The notes below the pieces were generated by a model that saw nothing but the letters and a program-made list of their open reading frames with translations, ran no database searches and had not been told where the DNA came from. A DNA stretch of 64,000 nt. Source: Hippopus hippopus. Lineage: Eukaryota > Mollusca > Bivalvia > Cardiida > Cardiidae. Positions 55,640 to 64,000 of the stretch are shown here, in pieces; the stretch's first letter is position 1; every line of letters starts with the position of its first letter. The translations under genes were made by a program, and so were the position numbers. The stretch is taken from contig OX328096.1 in the NCBI GenBank assembly GCA_946811185.2, positions 49,614,252-49,678,251 on the forward strand, written 5' to 3'.

Positions 55640-56548
55640 CCCTTTACCAAACAATCCCGGATTTTCACGACCCTGTAGAAGAGGCCTTTTAAAAACATTC
55701 TGGAAAAAGGAGAAAATGCTGGTCACCAGCATTTCCTCCTTTTTCCACAAAGTTTTCTACCCTATCAAAGCAAGATTGCACCGTTTGAACCACATTGAAA
55801 TTGTTGTCTGCAAAATTAATGCTTTCAATTTGGACAAGCAGGGTCCAAAAATTTCCGGAAAGGACACTCGTCCTGTAGAACAAGTGACTTTGAAAAAACA
55901 CTTGCCCTGCCTTGATCCTCACTCGTCCGAAGAGAAAAACCCGTCTAATATTTGACTGGTTTTTTTTTTTCAGACGAAACGCTAATTATATTGTCTCTCA
56001 TAGCAACGAACATTAAATACCGGGTTTGAATATCCGGTATCATTTATACGGTCAAGTTATAAGAAATTAATAAAGCCAGAACAACAGAGTTTTTGGACCT
56101 GGTTTCTGGAGAGTATTTGCGTTATTGTTAATGTCGATCGTTTTAATAAATTGGCAAAGTCACTCGTATTGAATTAGATCTACCTGAGGCCTATTAAAAC
56201 ATCTGTATGCAATGAAAACGTCCCGGGTTATATCATTAGGCTGACTTGAAACTGGTCTTTATTTGGAGCGGGTACCAGCAGGTTTTATGTCCTGTTTCAA
56301 TATTTGATTTCCAGAATACCCTTAATTGTCTTATTCAATAATGAAATGACCATTTTGTCTCCTGTAAGATAATTTTCATCTGGAAAAACTTACTTGTTTA
56401 GTACCTCCTATTTACCACTCGTCCTGTCGGACGACCATGACAGATATTTCACTCATCCTCATCCATTTCTCACTCGTAAATACGAGCAGACGAGTGGATT
56501 TTTTGGACCCTGACAAGGCTTACATTTTGTCATTTGGTAAAGGGTTAA
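55636..56548 (-). mobile_element. TTAA-MITE, full length, split by a 674-bp element
   Basis: TTAACCCTTTACCAAACAATC to ATTTGGTAAAGGGTTAA. Core arms CTGGAAAAAGG and CCTTTTTCCA share a paired change. Interrupted at TGGACAAG (55831-55838). Confidence 0.88.
55839..56512. mobile_element. 674-bp insertion with CAGGGTCC ends
   Basis: Ends CAGGGTCCAAAAAT and, inverted, TTTTTTGGACCCTG, with CACTCGTC / GACGAGTG just inside and further CACTCGTCC motifs. ACAAG is duplicated at 55834-55838 and 56513-56517; the rejoined MITE arm confirms 5 bp. CAGGG ends suggest a hAT-like non-autonomous element. No transposase. Confidence 0.72.
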
Positions 56549-56564
56549 GTAGAAATATCGCTTG

Positions 56565-56690
56565 TATGTTCAACTTTAAGGTTACCCATCTGTTACTTCC
56601 AAACAGTTCTTTTATCAAATGCATCATTCTACATTCAAGTTCAACGGTAAGGTTACCAATCTGTTACTTCCTAACAGGTTTTTTAGAAAG
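56565..56690 (+). repeat. local tandem duplication, about 70-bp unit
   Basis: GGTTACCCATCTGTTACTTCC with AAACAG, then GGTTACCAATCTGTTACTTCC with TAACAG. Confidence 0.6.
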
Positions 56691-56733
56691 TAACAATAAA
56701 GCCCAAAAGTAAACAAAGCGGACCCGTGTTTAA

Positions 56734-57019
56734 ATGCATTTTAATTTATATCATACCATTTAAAAGTATGGAAATTATTGTGAAGATGACAATCTGTCAT
56801 TGTATGGTCGGTTCAAGTGTTAGTTGCTGACAGAGAAATTAATTTCAAAACTAGGTTAAAACCTGCCAGGTAGCTGTGTCTTTTGTTTACTTTTTGCCCG
56901 ATTATAAAATTCTTTTTTCTACCAGTGACTAACATATGGCCCGACCACACGATAAACAGACTGTCATCTCCACAACATTTTTCAAAGTTTTACATGGTAT
57001 GATTTAAATTTAAATGTAT
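56734..57019. mobile_element. foldback element F, copy 2 (uninterrupted)
   Basis: ATGCATTTTAATTTATATC to ATTTAAATTTAAATGTAT, arms of about 115 bp, 286 bp in total. Keeps ACTAGGTTAAAACCTG where copy 1 holds a TTAA-MITE. Confidence 0.85.
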
Positions 57020-57770
57020 TATGATACCTGCTTTGATATTTTGGCCTCTACTGGGCCTTTCAATGCATGGTTCATGTTGGATAAACCTTTGACATCTAGA
57101 AGGGAAACACACTCTATAGTCTTTAAATTATGCTGTACAAACAGTGCATACTTGTCTTGTGCTTTACATGCCCTTCAGACCAAAAACCAAACACAAAAGC
57201 AAATAGCACCGTAGCAATAGGGACAAATGAAATATGAAGCACTGTTGACATAAGGTACATTGAAGTGTTGAAAAACATTTAACTCCACCACTATTATGTA
57301 CAGATTGTGGGCTGTTCCATCCTCAATGGCATCTTACAAAATAATGAGACACAATGGCCTGACAGTATATATGCCAAGAAAGCCCAGATGGCTTTGTAAG
57401 AAAGTGAAAGTAATTACCCATAGTGAGCACATTTTTATCTGAAAAACTATTTTCAAAAGCTATCTGTAATAAATGCATCACATCAACCCACTATGGATAA
57501 GAGGTAGGTAGAGATGCTTTATGTCTCGGGCCCACTTCACAAACCTTCTGAAATAAGCAGTATCAATTTTGTCTATAGAATATCATTAAAGATCATGATT
57601 TCTTTGTGAAATGTCTTTATCACAAAAGTACCAGTATTTCTAAAATTCCTTGCAAGAAAAATTTAACATGTTGAGTCTCTATGTCACAGTTGACAGTACA
57701 TTACTCTGTTTCCTTGACTGTATGAGCCACTATAACAATACTGTCTGAATGGCTAACTGAAAGGAAACCA

Positions 57771-57997
57771 TTTACTCTGTACCATACTAGAAAATTTTAA
57801 ACAGGTCCAAATTGCAACCATTTGCACACAACAAGTTAAATGTTGTTCAAGTAATGGTATTGGTCTTTGAAAGGATGGAAAACATTGCAGGAAAAGGAGA
57901 AAATGCTTGTACTAACATTTTCTGCTTTTCCAAAATTGTTTTCAAAGCCCTCTTCCTCAGGGTCCTCAAAACACAGGACTGTTTGATAAAGAGTTAT
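57771..57997 (+). mobile_element. TTAA-MITE, full length
   Basis: TTACTCTGTACCATACTAG to GTTTGATAAAGAGTTAT. Confidence 0.86.
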
Positions 57998-58426
57998 CTC
58001 CAGAATATCAGGGGCAACCTTAGTTGTTTTTGAAGCCACTTAGGATCAAAATCAGACTGCAGTCTGATCTTTGATCTACAATGTCCACTCTACTAGACAA
58101 ACTTTCTTTATATGAAGAGATTCCAAATCATAATAAAAGCCCTTTTAACCTACAAAAAGTATAGCAATTGCATTTCTTTAGCATCTCTAAGGGTTACATC
58201 TTCATACTACAGAAGCAGACTATATAAAAGTGTCAGAAACTACTTCAAGACTAACTGGAGCCAATGCACGCAAAAATGGGCATCTGAAATTCAATGAAAC
58301 TACAGACTACATGACAAAACAGAAATCAGATAGGACTTTCCATTAAGTTTGTTGATGCATTGTTTGTGCCTTCCAGCCGATGGCTTATAAGAAACAGTAG
58401 TGACAATTAAACCATTCAAAACTTAC

Positions 58427-58518
58427 TTAAAATGAGCTTCATCTGGCTTAGCCGAGTCCAGATCTGAAGCATTTTCATCAACAATTTTTACCAGTTCAGC
58501 ATGTGATTTGGGAAGAGT
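58427..58518 (-). CDS. TCF: probable upstream TCF exon (acidic/Ser region after the beta-catenin-binding domain)
   Basis: A 92-nt candidate exon with a good pyrimidine tract and AATAATCAG acceptor and a strong donor AA|GTAAGTTTTG. It is open as TLPKSHAELVKIVDENASDL and then DSAKPDEAHFK. The arrangement (LV...N-S-D.., ending in FK at a phase-2 junction) resembles the vertebrate exon with SLVNESE...NSSSDSE that ends GGLFK before PPYPGYPF. That similarity is weak and by eye. Strand, position and splice signals support a TCF exon; an exon of another gene is possible. The beta-catenin-binding exon should lie beyond 64 kb. Confidence 0.5.
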
Positions 58519-60029
58519 CTGATTATTGAGTAAAAGGTAAGAAGTTAAATCTTTTAAAATTATATAATTAGTATTTATAATTTCGAGACTTGTAGTTGTA
58601 ACTTTTTTGTAAGGACGGTGTAGACCGAAGATAACACAGGATAGAGGATGCAGTCCTACCATATATCTACCACGTGAAAAATTTCCAGAGATATTCTTGC
58701 AAACAAAGCTGTAAGATTTCAATGCAAAACTATTTTTTTTAAATTGGGTTTAATGCTCTTTTCATTGTGATAAGTGTGATCTTGTTCAAAGTTGGCCACC
58801 CAAGCCCCTTGTGTTGTTCTTTGCATACAAAGGGGTCAAATACAGTGGAAATTGTAAAAGTTCAATACTACATACATGTGTTTTTTTTTTTAAGGAGAAT
58901 CATACTTCATAAAAAAAAGGTCAATAGTTTTAAGTCTCACCTGAGTGGTGTCGATGAATATTTCTATAATCTCCATGGAAAAAGCAATCAAATACCTGAG
59001 GATACATTTGACACCTTATTTAATTTACAGCATTTGATGCTTCTGTATTTTTACAAGCAAAATCTTTTCATTCTGAAAACTTTAAAGTCAAGAAACATTT
59101 TATACGATTTTCATAATCCAGTTTTTGCATGTCATCAAATATCCTGTCATTAGTCTTCAAGTAGATCAAAATAGATTTTAGAAAGTTTTAAGTATTATGT
59201 ATCTTCCACAGCAGAATTATATTCTGGAAGTTTTATTCACATTTTAATGATGGTAACTTTAAAAAGCCATTCTAAAACAGCACCTGACTACCAGACCATT
59301 ACTGTCAATAATTAATACGGAGTCTTTTCATGATATAGCGTTCAAGAAAACTAATGTAATTCACATTCAAATTTGAAAAGGCTAAAAGTAAAATCTTTTG
59401 TATTCTATGTTAGAACTATTCAATTATTTGAAATATGACAATACAGCTCCAAAAGCTTGGGTTTTTTCGCAGTCGAATGGATTGTAATATTTTTAATATA
59501 TATATATAACATGAAGTAACTCCAGCAAATGGTCTTGCTGCAGACCCCTTCAAAATCAAGGTTCTGAGTCAAGAAGAAATTACCTAATATAAAATGTTAT
59601 GAATTTCGTTTTTTGAGAAAGCAGGGAAAATGTAAAAACAAAACATTTTTTTGGCCATTTGATGCCTATTTCATTCTTTCTCTGTGAAGTGACTTCTTTC
59701 AACAATGTGGAAGTTAAGACTAGGTGAGTCGGAAAAACTATTCCAGAAGCTTTAATCAAGCTTCTTCATAACCTATTTTTATATTGTACAAAGACCAATA
59801 GGAAAATCTTCATTTGTAACATTTATGTATCAATCAAGCTTTTGAGTAAAGGAAATAAATAGAATCTGGTAACAAAAACTGTGATAAAATTTTCAAACAA
59901 AAAACCTTTTGATGAATACCAGGGGTAAAAAGGGCAAATTTCCTTCCAGAATTTTAATCATTATTTTTATGCAATTAAAATTTTATGTATGTATTTACCG
60001 CATAATTATTCCCCTTAGCGTTTTTCAAG
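58519..60029. other. intron or upstream region, no repeat of the main families
   Basis: AT-rich; a TA microsatellite lies near 59490-59508. No exon recognised. Confidence 0.45.
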
Positions 60030-60072
60030 AACAAGGGGGCCATGATGGCCTTGTATGGCTCCACTGCCTTTT
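60030..60072 (+). mobile_element. pearl-like head fragment
   Basis: AGGGGGCCATGATGGCCTTG and GGCTCCACTGCC; followed by sequence similar to that after the 43578 head (CCTCCCCCATA...TTGCCC). Confidence 0.65.
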
Positions 60073-60269
60073 AAATAAATGAATCATGCCCTTAATTCAC
60101 ACTGACTTAAAGAGAAATCATAAAAAGTTTACATGGAAATAACCTTTCATAGAGAAAATAGCCTCCCCCATATTTTTTTTTTGCCCAAATGCAAAGCTGA
60201 TGTCAACAAATACAAACAAGTCTAATCAATTAAGGTTCAGTGTTGTGCCTAAGCCGCACCATCGTGGGA

Positions 60270-60425
60270 TTTCCGCAAATTATTGGATTTGTCCTTGCAA
60301 GATTAGAAAACATTGTGGAAAAAGGAGACAATGCTGGTTAGCAATATCTTCTCCTAATCCAACAATGTTTTTAATGCCGTCTTTCTCAGGGTCACTAAAA
60401 CTTAGGATTATTTACGAAAGGGTTT
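60270..60425 (+). mobile_element. TTAA-MITE, left arm lost
   Basis: AGAAAACATTGTGGAAAAAGG through a worn core to TTACGAAAGGGTTTT. Confidence 0.5.
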
Positions 60426-60540
60426 TCAGAATAATTGTTCAGAAGAAAAAAATGCAAAACCTATAAATTGATGTCTGAAAATATTTACACCAATCAAATG
60501 GAAACTTGCACAATATTTTAAAAAAAAAATTGTATATTTG

Positions 60541-60762
60541 TTAACCCTTTACAAATTCAAAGTTTTAAAGACCCTGAGGTTAAAGCCTTTACAAAACACT
60601 GGGAAAAGAAAAAAATGCTGGTTACCAGCATTTTCTCCTTTTCTAACAGTGTTTTCCACCATTTCTGATACAAACTCTATCATTTTTTACATGTTTGTCA
60701 TCTGCAATTTATTCTTTTAATTTAGACCAGTCTAAAAATTTTATCATTTTGGTAATGAGTAA
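60541..60762 (-). mobile_element. TTAA-MITE, full length
   Basis: TTAACCCTTTACAAATTCAAAG to ATTTTGGTAATGAGTAA. Confidence 0.77.
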
Positions 60763-60950
60763 AGAAAAAAGACCGATCTAGAATTTTGTCGGAAGTTTTG
60801 ATTTTGTACAAAATGAATGTAACAATAGGAAAACTACTCCATCCATAATTGGAGGAAAGATGGTGAGCACCATGGCAACAAGAAATCCTACATTTTGTTA
60901 CTGCTCTTCTGGTCCTCTGAAGATGCTTCAAGATCCATAAATCAACAAGT

Positions 60951-61112
60951 TTAACCCTTCCCTTTCAAAACAGTGAGGGAAAACAAGAGAGTACTGAGGA
61001 TGCAGCATTTTGACCTCTTTCCCTGATGGATGTGTACTCTATCAAAGACATACCCCATCATCTGAGCCTGTCTTCATCAAAATTTAGTGCTATCAATTGG
61101 GTTGAATGGTAA
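60951..61112 (-). mobile_element. TTAA-MITE remnant
   Basis: TTTAACCCTTCCCTTTC and weakly matching arms; joins the next copy. Confidence 0.35.
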
Positions 61113-61330
61113 CCCTTCACCACACAATTCAGAGTTCTAAAGACTCCGAGAAAGAAGCCTTTTGAAAACATTGTGGGAAAAGGAGAAAATGCTGGAATCC
61201 GGCATTTTCTCGTTTTCTCACAATGTTTTCTACTCTTTTTCAAAGAGTCACATCCACTGTGCCACATTAAATTTGTCGTCTGGAAATACTTTCAATACGG
61301 TCAGGTCTAAAATTTTAGGTAAAGAGTTGA
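61109..61330 (-). mobile_element. TTAA-MITE, full length
   Basis: GTAACCCTTCACCACACAATTC to TTAGGTAAAGAGTTGA; core centre GCTGGAATCCGGC. Confidence 0.77.
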
Positions 61331-61606
61331 GCATTCAGAGACCAAGTATTTGGTCTATGCACGCCTTGATAGTCTTATCATGCCATTGGTTGATTGACCC
61401 CTGCCACATGCATGGGGATGTTTAACGGGACTTACAGGGGTCAAATTCCCTACTATTTGACGCTCTGTGACTGCCTTAGCATAAATATTTATCATCTGTC
61501 TAACAGTAACAGTTACTGTGTTTTTCCAAAGCATGTCACTGATCTCCATTTTAAACTTTACCCATTTGATGTAACAAAATTGGCTAATGCAAATTAGTTT
61601 ATGGGG

Positions 61607-61814
61607 TTAAATCTTTACCAAACCACAAAATTTTGGACAAGACCAAATTGACAGCATTTGCAGAAGATAACTGTTCCTGAAATGATAATTTCTGGTAGAA
61701 ATAGGTTAGAAATCATTGTCGGAAAAGGAGATAATGCTGGTTACCAGCATTTTCTCCTTTCCCACAATGTTTCCAAAAGCCTTCTTTAAAGTCAGAAATG
61801 TGGAAAAAGGTTGA
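61607..61814 (+). mobile_element. TTAA-MITE, right end worn
   Basis: TTAAATCTTTACCAAACCAC; good core. Confidence 0.72.
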
Positions 61815-61819
61815 ACAGG

Positions 61820-61986
61820 TTAACTCGTTTCCAAACGGCAAATTCAAGACTCTTCCAAATTTAAAATATCTGAAGACAACAAGAAACCAGCATTTTCTCC
61901 TCTTCCCACAATGTTTTTAAAAGCTGTCTACTCTAAGGAGAAAACTCCAGGTTGTTAAAACTCCAGATTGTTTGGTAAAGTGTTAA
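61820..61986 (+). mobile_element. TTAA-MITE, internal deletion
   Basis: TTAACTCGTTTCCAAACGGC to GTTTGGTAAAGTGTTAA; the left core half is missing. Confidence 0.68.
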
Positions 61987-62027
61987 ACAGCATTTGAAAT
62001 GGAAATTTTCAAATCGTTTAACTCTTT

Positions 62028-62218
62028 ACCAAATGGCAAGATCTTAGGCCGGTCCAAATTTAATTCATTTTTTCAGAAGACAAATTATTAAGACCATGGG
62101 GTTTGCAGAAAGCACTGTGTAAAAAGAAGAAAATGCTGGTTACCAGCAATTTTTATTCTGTTCCTAAATATTTTCAAAAGTCATATTCTTCAGACTTGTT
62201 AAAAGATTGTTTGGTTAA
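62028..62218 (+). mobile_element. TTAA-MITE, joined to next copy
   Basis: TTAACTCTTTACCAAATGGC; the right end is cut short at TTTGGTTAA, shared with the next copy. Confidence 0.72.
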
Positions 62219-62448
62219 CCCTTTACCACACAAACCGAAGTTTTAATTTAATGACTCTGAAGAATTGGCTTTGGAAAACATTGCGGGAAAAGGAAAAAAT
62301 GCTGGTTACCAGCATTTTCTCCTTTTCCCACATTGTTTTCTATCCTTCCAAAGACAGAAACCATCATTTGAGCTACATTTATTTTGTCATCTGCTTATAT
62401 TTTCCATTCAGTCAAGTCCAAAATTTTGTCGTTTGGTTAAGAGGTTAA
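62215..62448 (-). mobile_element. TTAA-MITE, full length
   Basis: TTAACCCTTTACCACACAAAC to GTTTGGTTAAGAGGTTAA. Confidence 0.84.
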
Positions 62449-62547
62449 TCAGTGAATGACTCAAAGTGGTTGTACTTATAACCAAAATGCAACAGGAAAG
62501 AGATACATACTCTATGACTTTCAGTTAAAGAACCTTTCACTGACAAT

Positions 62548-63056
62548 CAAACTCTTGACAAATGACAAAATTTTGATGACAAAATTTTAGACCTCTCTAA
62601 ATTGGAAGCACTGGCCGACAATTCACAATGTGGCTCAAATGCTGAGATTTGTTTCTTTGAAAGGTTAGAAAACATTGTGAAAAAAATTTATTAATAGATT
62701 TTATGGTTTTATATTTTATGCCGTTTTCAACACTATTTCAGCTATAACACAGTGGCCAGTGTACCTATCCATGCTTTCCTGTAGTTTCTTTGACCAGTAC
62801 TTCAAACAATACTTTTCCTTAGCCACCTTTTGCTTTCCCTCATAAACATGGTCTATATAAACATTAGTGGTGAGAGAGGAATGAATCCTGTCGCAATGTC
62901 TATCATCAATCTGTGGGAAGAAATTTTCCCAGTTTGGGATTCGAGTAAGTGACATTCTATTCTCATGTCTGTGCGAAAAGGAGAAAAATTGCTTGTTGCC
63001 ACCGTTGTCTTCAATCATTTCCCACAATGTTTTCGAAAGGCTCTTTTAATGAGCTA
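62548..63056 (+). mobile_element. TTAA-MITE split by a SINE-like element
   Basis: The left piece ends at AAAACATTGTGAAAA; the core resumes as GAAAAGGAGAAAAATTGC near 62975 and runs to about 63056. Confidence 0.65.
62685..62970 (-). repeat. SINE-like element, family S-A, inside a TTAA-MITE
   Basis: Same body as 51962-52267 on the opposite strand: GACAGGATTCATTCCTCTCT, GAAAGCATGGA, TGTTGAAAACGGCAT. Box-B-like ACTCGAATCCC; box A is lost. An open frame of about 100 codons across it is a by-product. Confidence 0.68.
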
Positions 63057-63084
63057 AATTGTCACCCAAAAATGCTGTAAACCT

Positions 63085-63298
63085 ACATCAAACAATCCCA
63101 TATTGCATTTACCCTCTGGAAGGAGGCTTTTGAAAACATTGTGGAAATGAGAGAGAATGCTGGTGACTGGCCTTTTCACTGTTTCCACCATGTTTTCTAC
63201 CCTTCCTAAGTCAGATTCTATCATTTGAGTCACACTAACTTTACTGTCTGCATCTCATTTCGATATGGAAGTCTAGAATTTTGATGTCCAGAAAAGAA
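63085..63298 (-). mobile_element. TTAA-MITE, ends lost
   Basis: AAACAATCCCATATTGC through GAATGCTGGTGACTGGCC to GATGTCCAGAAAAGAAT. Confidence 0.66.
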
Positions 63299-63399
63299 TC
63301 ATCTTCACAACCACTATGTGGTGGTCGTCACCTTGGTTTGCAACGATGAAACGAGTAAACCTTGGGAGTCCCAAAGCACAAAATGGATATGAGCCAGGG

Positions 63400-63835
63400 G
63401 TTTTAAGGGGGTCTAATGCATAGATGCAAAAAAGATCTGCTTGCCTTGTGAAACCTTTTGGTTTTGATCAACTTTCTGCAAGTAAAAGGACAATTCCACC
63501 TCATGGAACTGTTTGTTGTTAGTCAAAATGGATTTTATGGATCAAATTAACTCTTTACCAAACAACAAAATTTTAGACTTGTCCAAAGTGAAAGCATCTG
63601 CAGACGACAAAATAAATGTGACTCAAAAATTGTAACTTGACTTTCAAAGAGGAGAAAACATTGTGGGAAAAGGAGAAAATGCTGGTTACCAGCATTTTCT
63701 CCTTTTCCCACAGTGTTTTCAGAAGGCTTCTTCCTTGGGTTGTTAAAACCAGGGATTGTTTGGTAAAGGGTTAATGTGATGGCTTGCTTGGTATAATGCA
63801 TATAGAAGATGCACTAAATCCCTCTTTGCCAGAGC
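63400..63835 (+). repeat. dispersed family U, copy 4, split by a TTAA-MITE
   Basis: ATGGATTTTATGGATCAAA before and TGTGATGGCTTGCTTGGTAT after the MITE at 63547-63774; adjoining blocks match 46081-46150 and 49200-49260. Confidence 0.7.
63547..63774 (+). mobile_element. TTAA-MITE, intact, inserted in family U
   Basis: TTAACTCTTTACCAAACAAC to GTTTGGTAAAGGGTTAA; perfect core; TTAA on both sides. Confidence 0.95.
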
Positions 63836-64000
63836 CTGTCTCATATTTAAGCACAGGCAGAAAAAAAACTAACAGTTACATTTTCAAGCTGTTCAAGTTC
63901 AGAATGTAGAGCAATAAATGTCAGTGTCCATGGGTCCATGATCAGACTACACCAACTTCACTGTCCATAACAGAAACTTGAGTTCTCATTAAGAATTCTA

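Noticed and set aside
58519..58722. Upstream extension of the 58427 exon frame to a Met at 58722
   Set aside because: The extra residues are AT-driven (Tyr/Asn/Ile/Leu/Lys) and a good splice acceptor lies at 58519-58520, so the exon is taken to start at 58518.
62716..63027. 103-codon minus-strand frame that looks protein-like (EKYCLKYWSKKLQ)
   Set aside because: The sequence matches the SINE-like element at 51962-52267, where the frame is different, so the similarity is of the DNA repeat and not of a protein.

Overview
The window is AT-rich metazoan DNA, almost certainly from a bivalve mollusc. The evidence for that is an invertebrate-type TCF/LEF gene split by large introns, together with pearl/CvA-like mobile elements carrying ACGG microsatellites, which are known from bivalves. 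There is no prokaryotic gene organisation. Nearly all short open frames are chance frames or frames inside repeats.

One gene is clearly recognisable: the 3' two thirds of a T-cell factor gene (TCF/LEF/pangolin, nuclear effector of Wnt/beta-catenin signalling), on the minus strand from about 58.5 kb down to 8.3 kb. Seven exons join in phase: 47733-47865, 40899-40968, 28846-29028, 24375-24543 and 21965-22175 (HMG box), 19032-19110 (C-clamp) and 8466-9111 (terminal exon). A further exon at 58427-58518 is probable. The beta-catenin-binding N-terminus lies beyond the right edge. A 64-nt candidate exon at 15162-15225 would switch the terminal exon to another frame and give a short tail without a complete C-clamp. 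A spliced-looking exon at 54337-54480, with a possible partner at 55314-55398, sits in the largest repeat-free island.

The dominant feature is a short TTAA-flanked inverted-repeat element (called TTAA-MITE here). It has roughly 90 recognisable copies, about one per 700 bases and near a third of the sequence. Intact copies are 228-230 bp including both TTAA. Their ends read CYCTTTACCAMACRA, and the core is a palindrome of about 65 bp with a single unpaired central base. TTAA duplication and the CCCTTT end point to piggyBac-type mobilisation; no transposase is present. Copies insert into each other, share TTAA junctions in chains, and sit 20-40 nt from several TCF splice sites. One copy has a matching empty site elsewhere in the window. 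The two arms of the core change together in many copies.

Other layers are eight pearl/Helitron-like copies or fragments (two nearly identical, 5.2 kb apart), a 2.8-kb element with CAGTGTTTCTCCCAG inverted ends that itself contains several younger elements, a 674-bp element with CAGGGTCC ends, a 286-bp foldback family, two tRNA-related SINE-like families, and a dispersed family near 5.2, 46, 49 and 63.5 kb. The picture is one developmental regulator whose introns have been expanded by successive, nested non-autonomous transposons.
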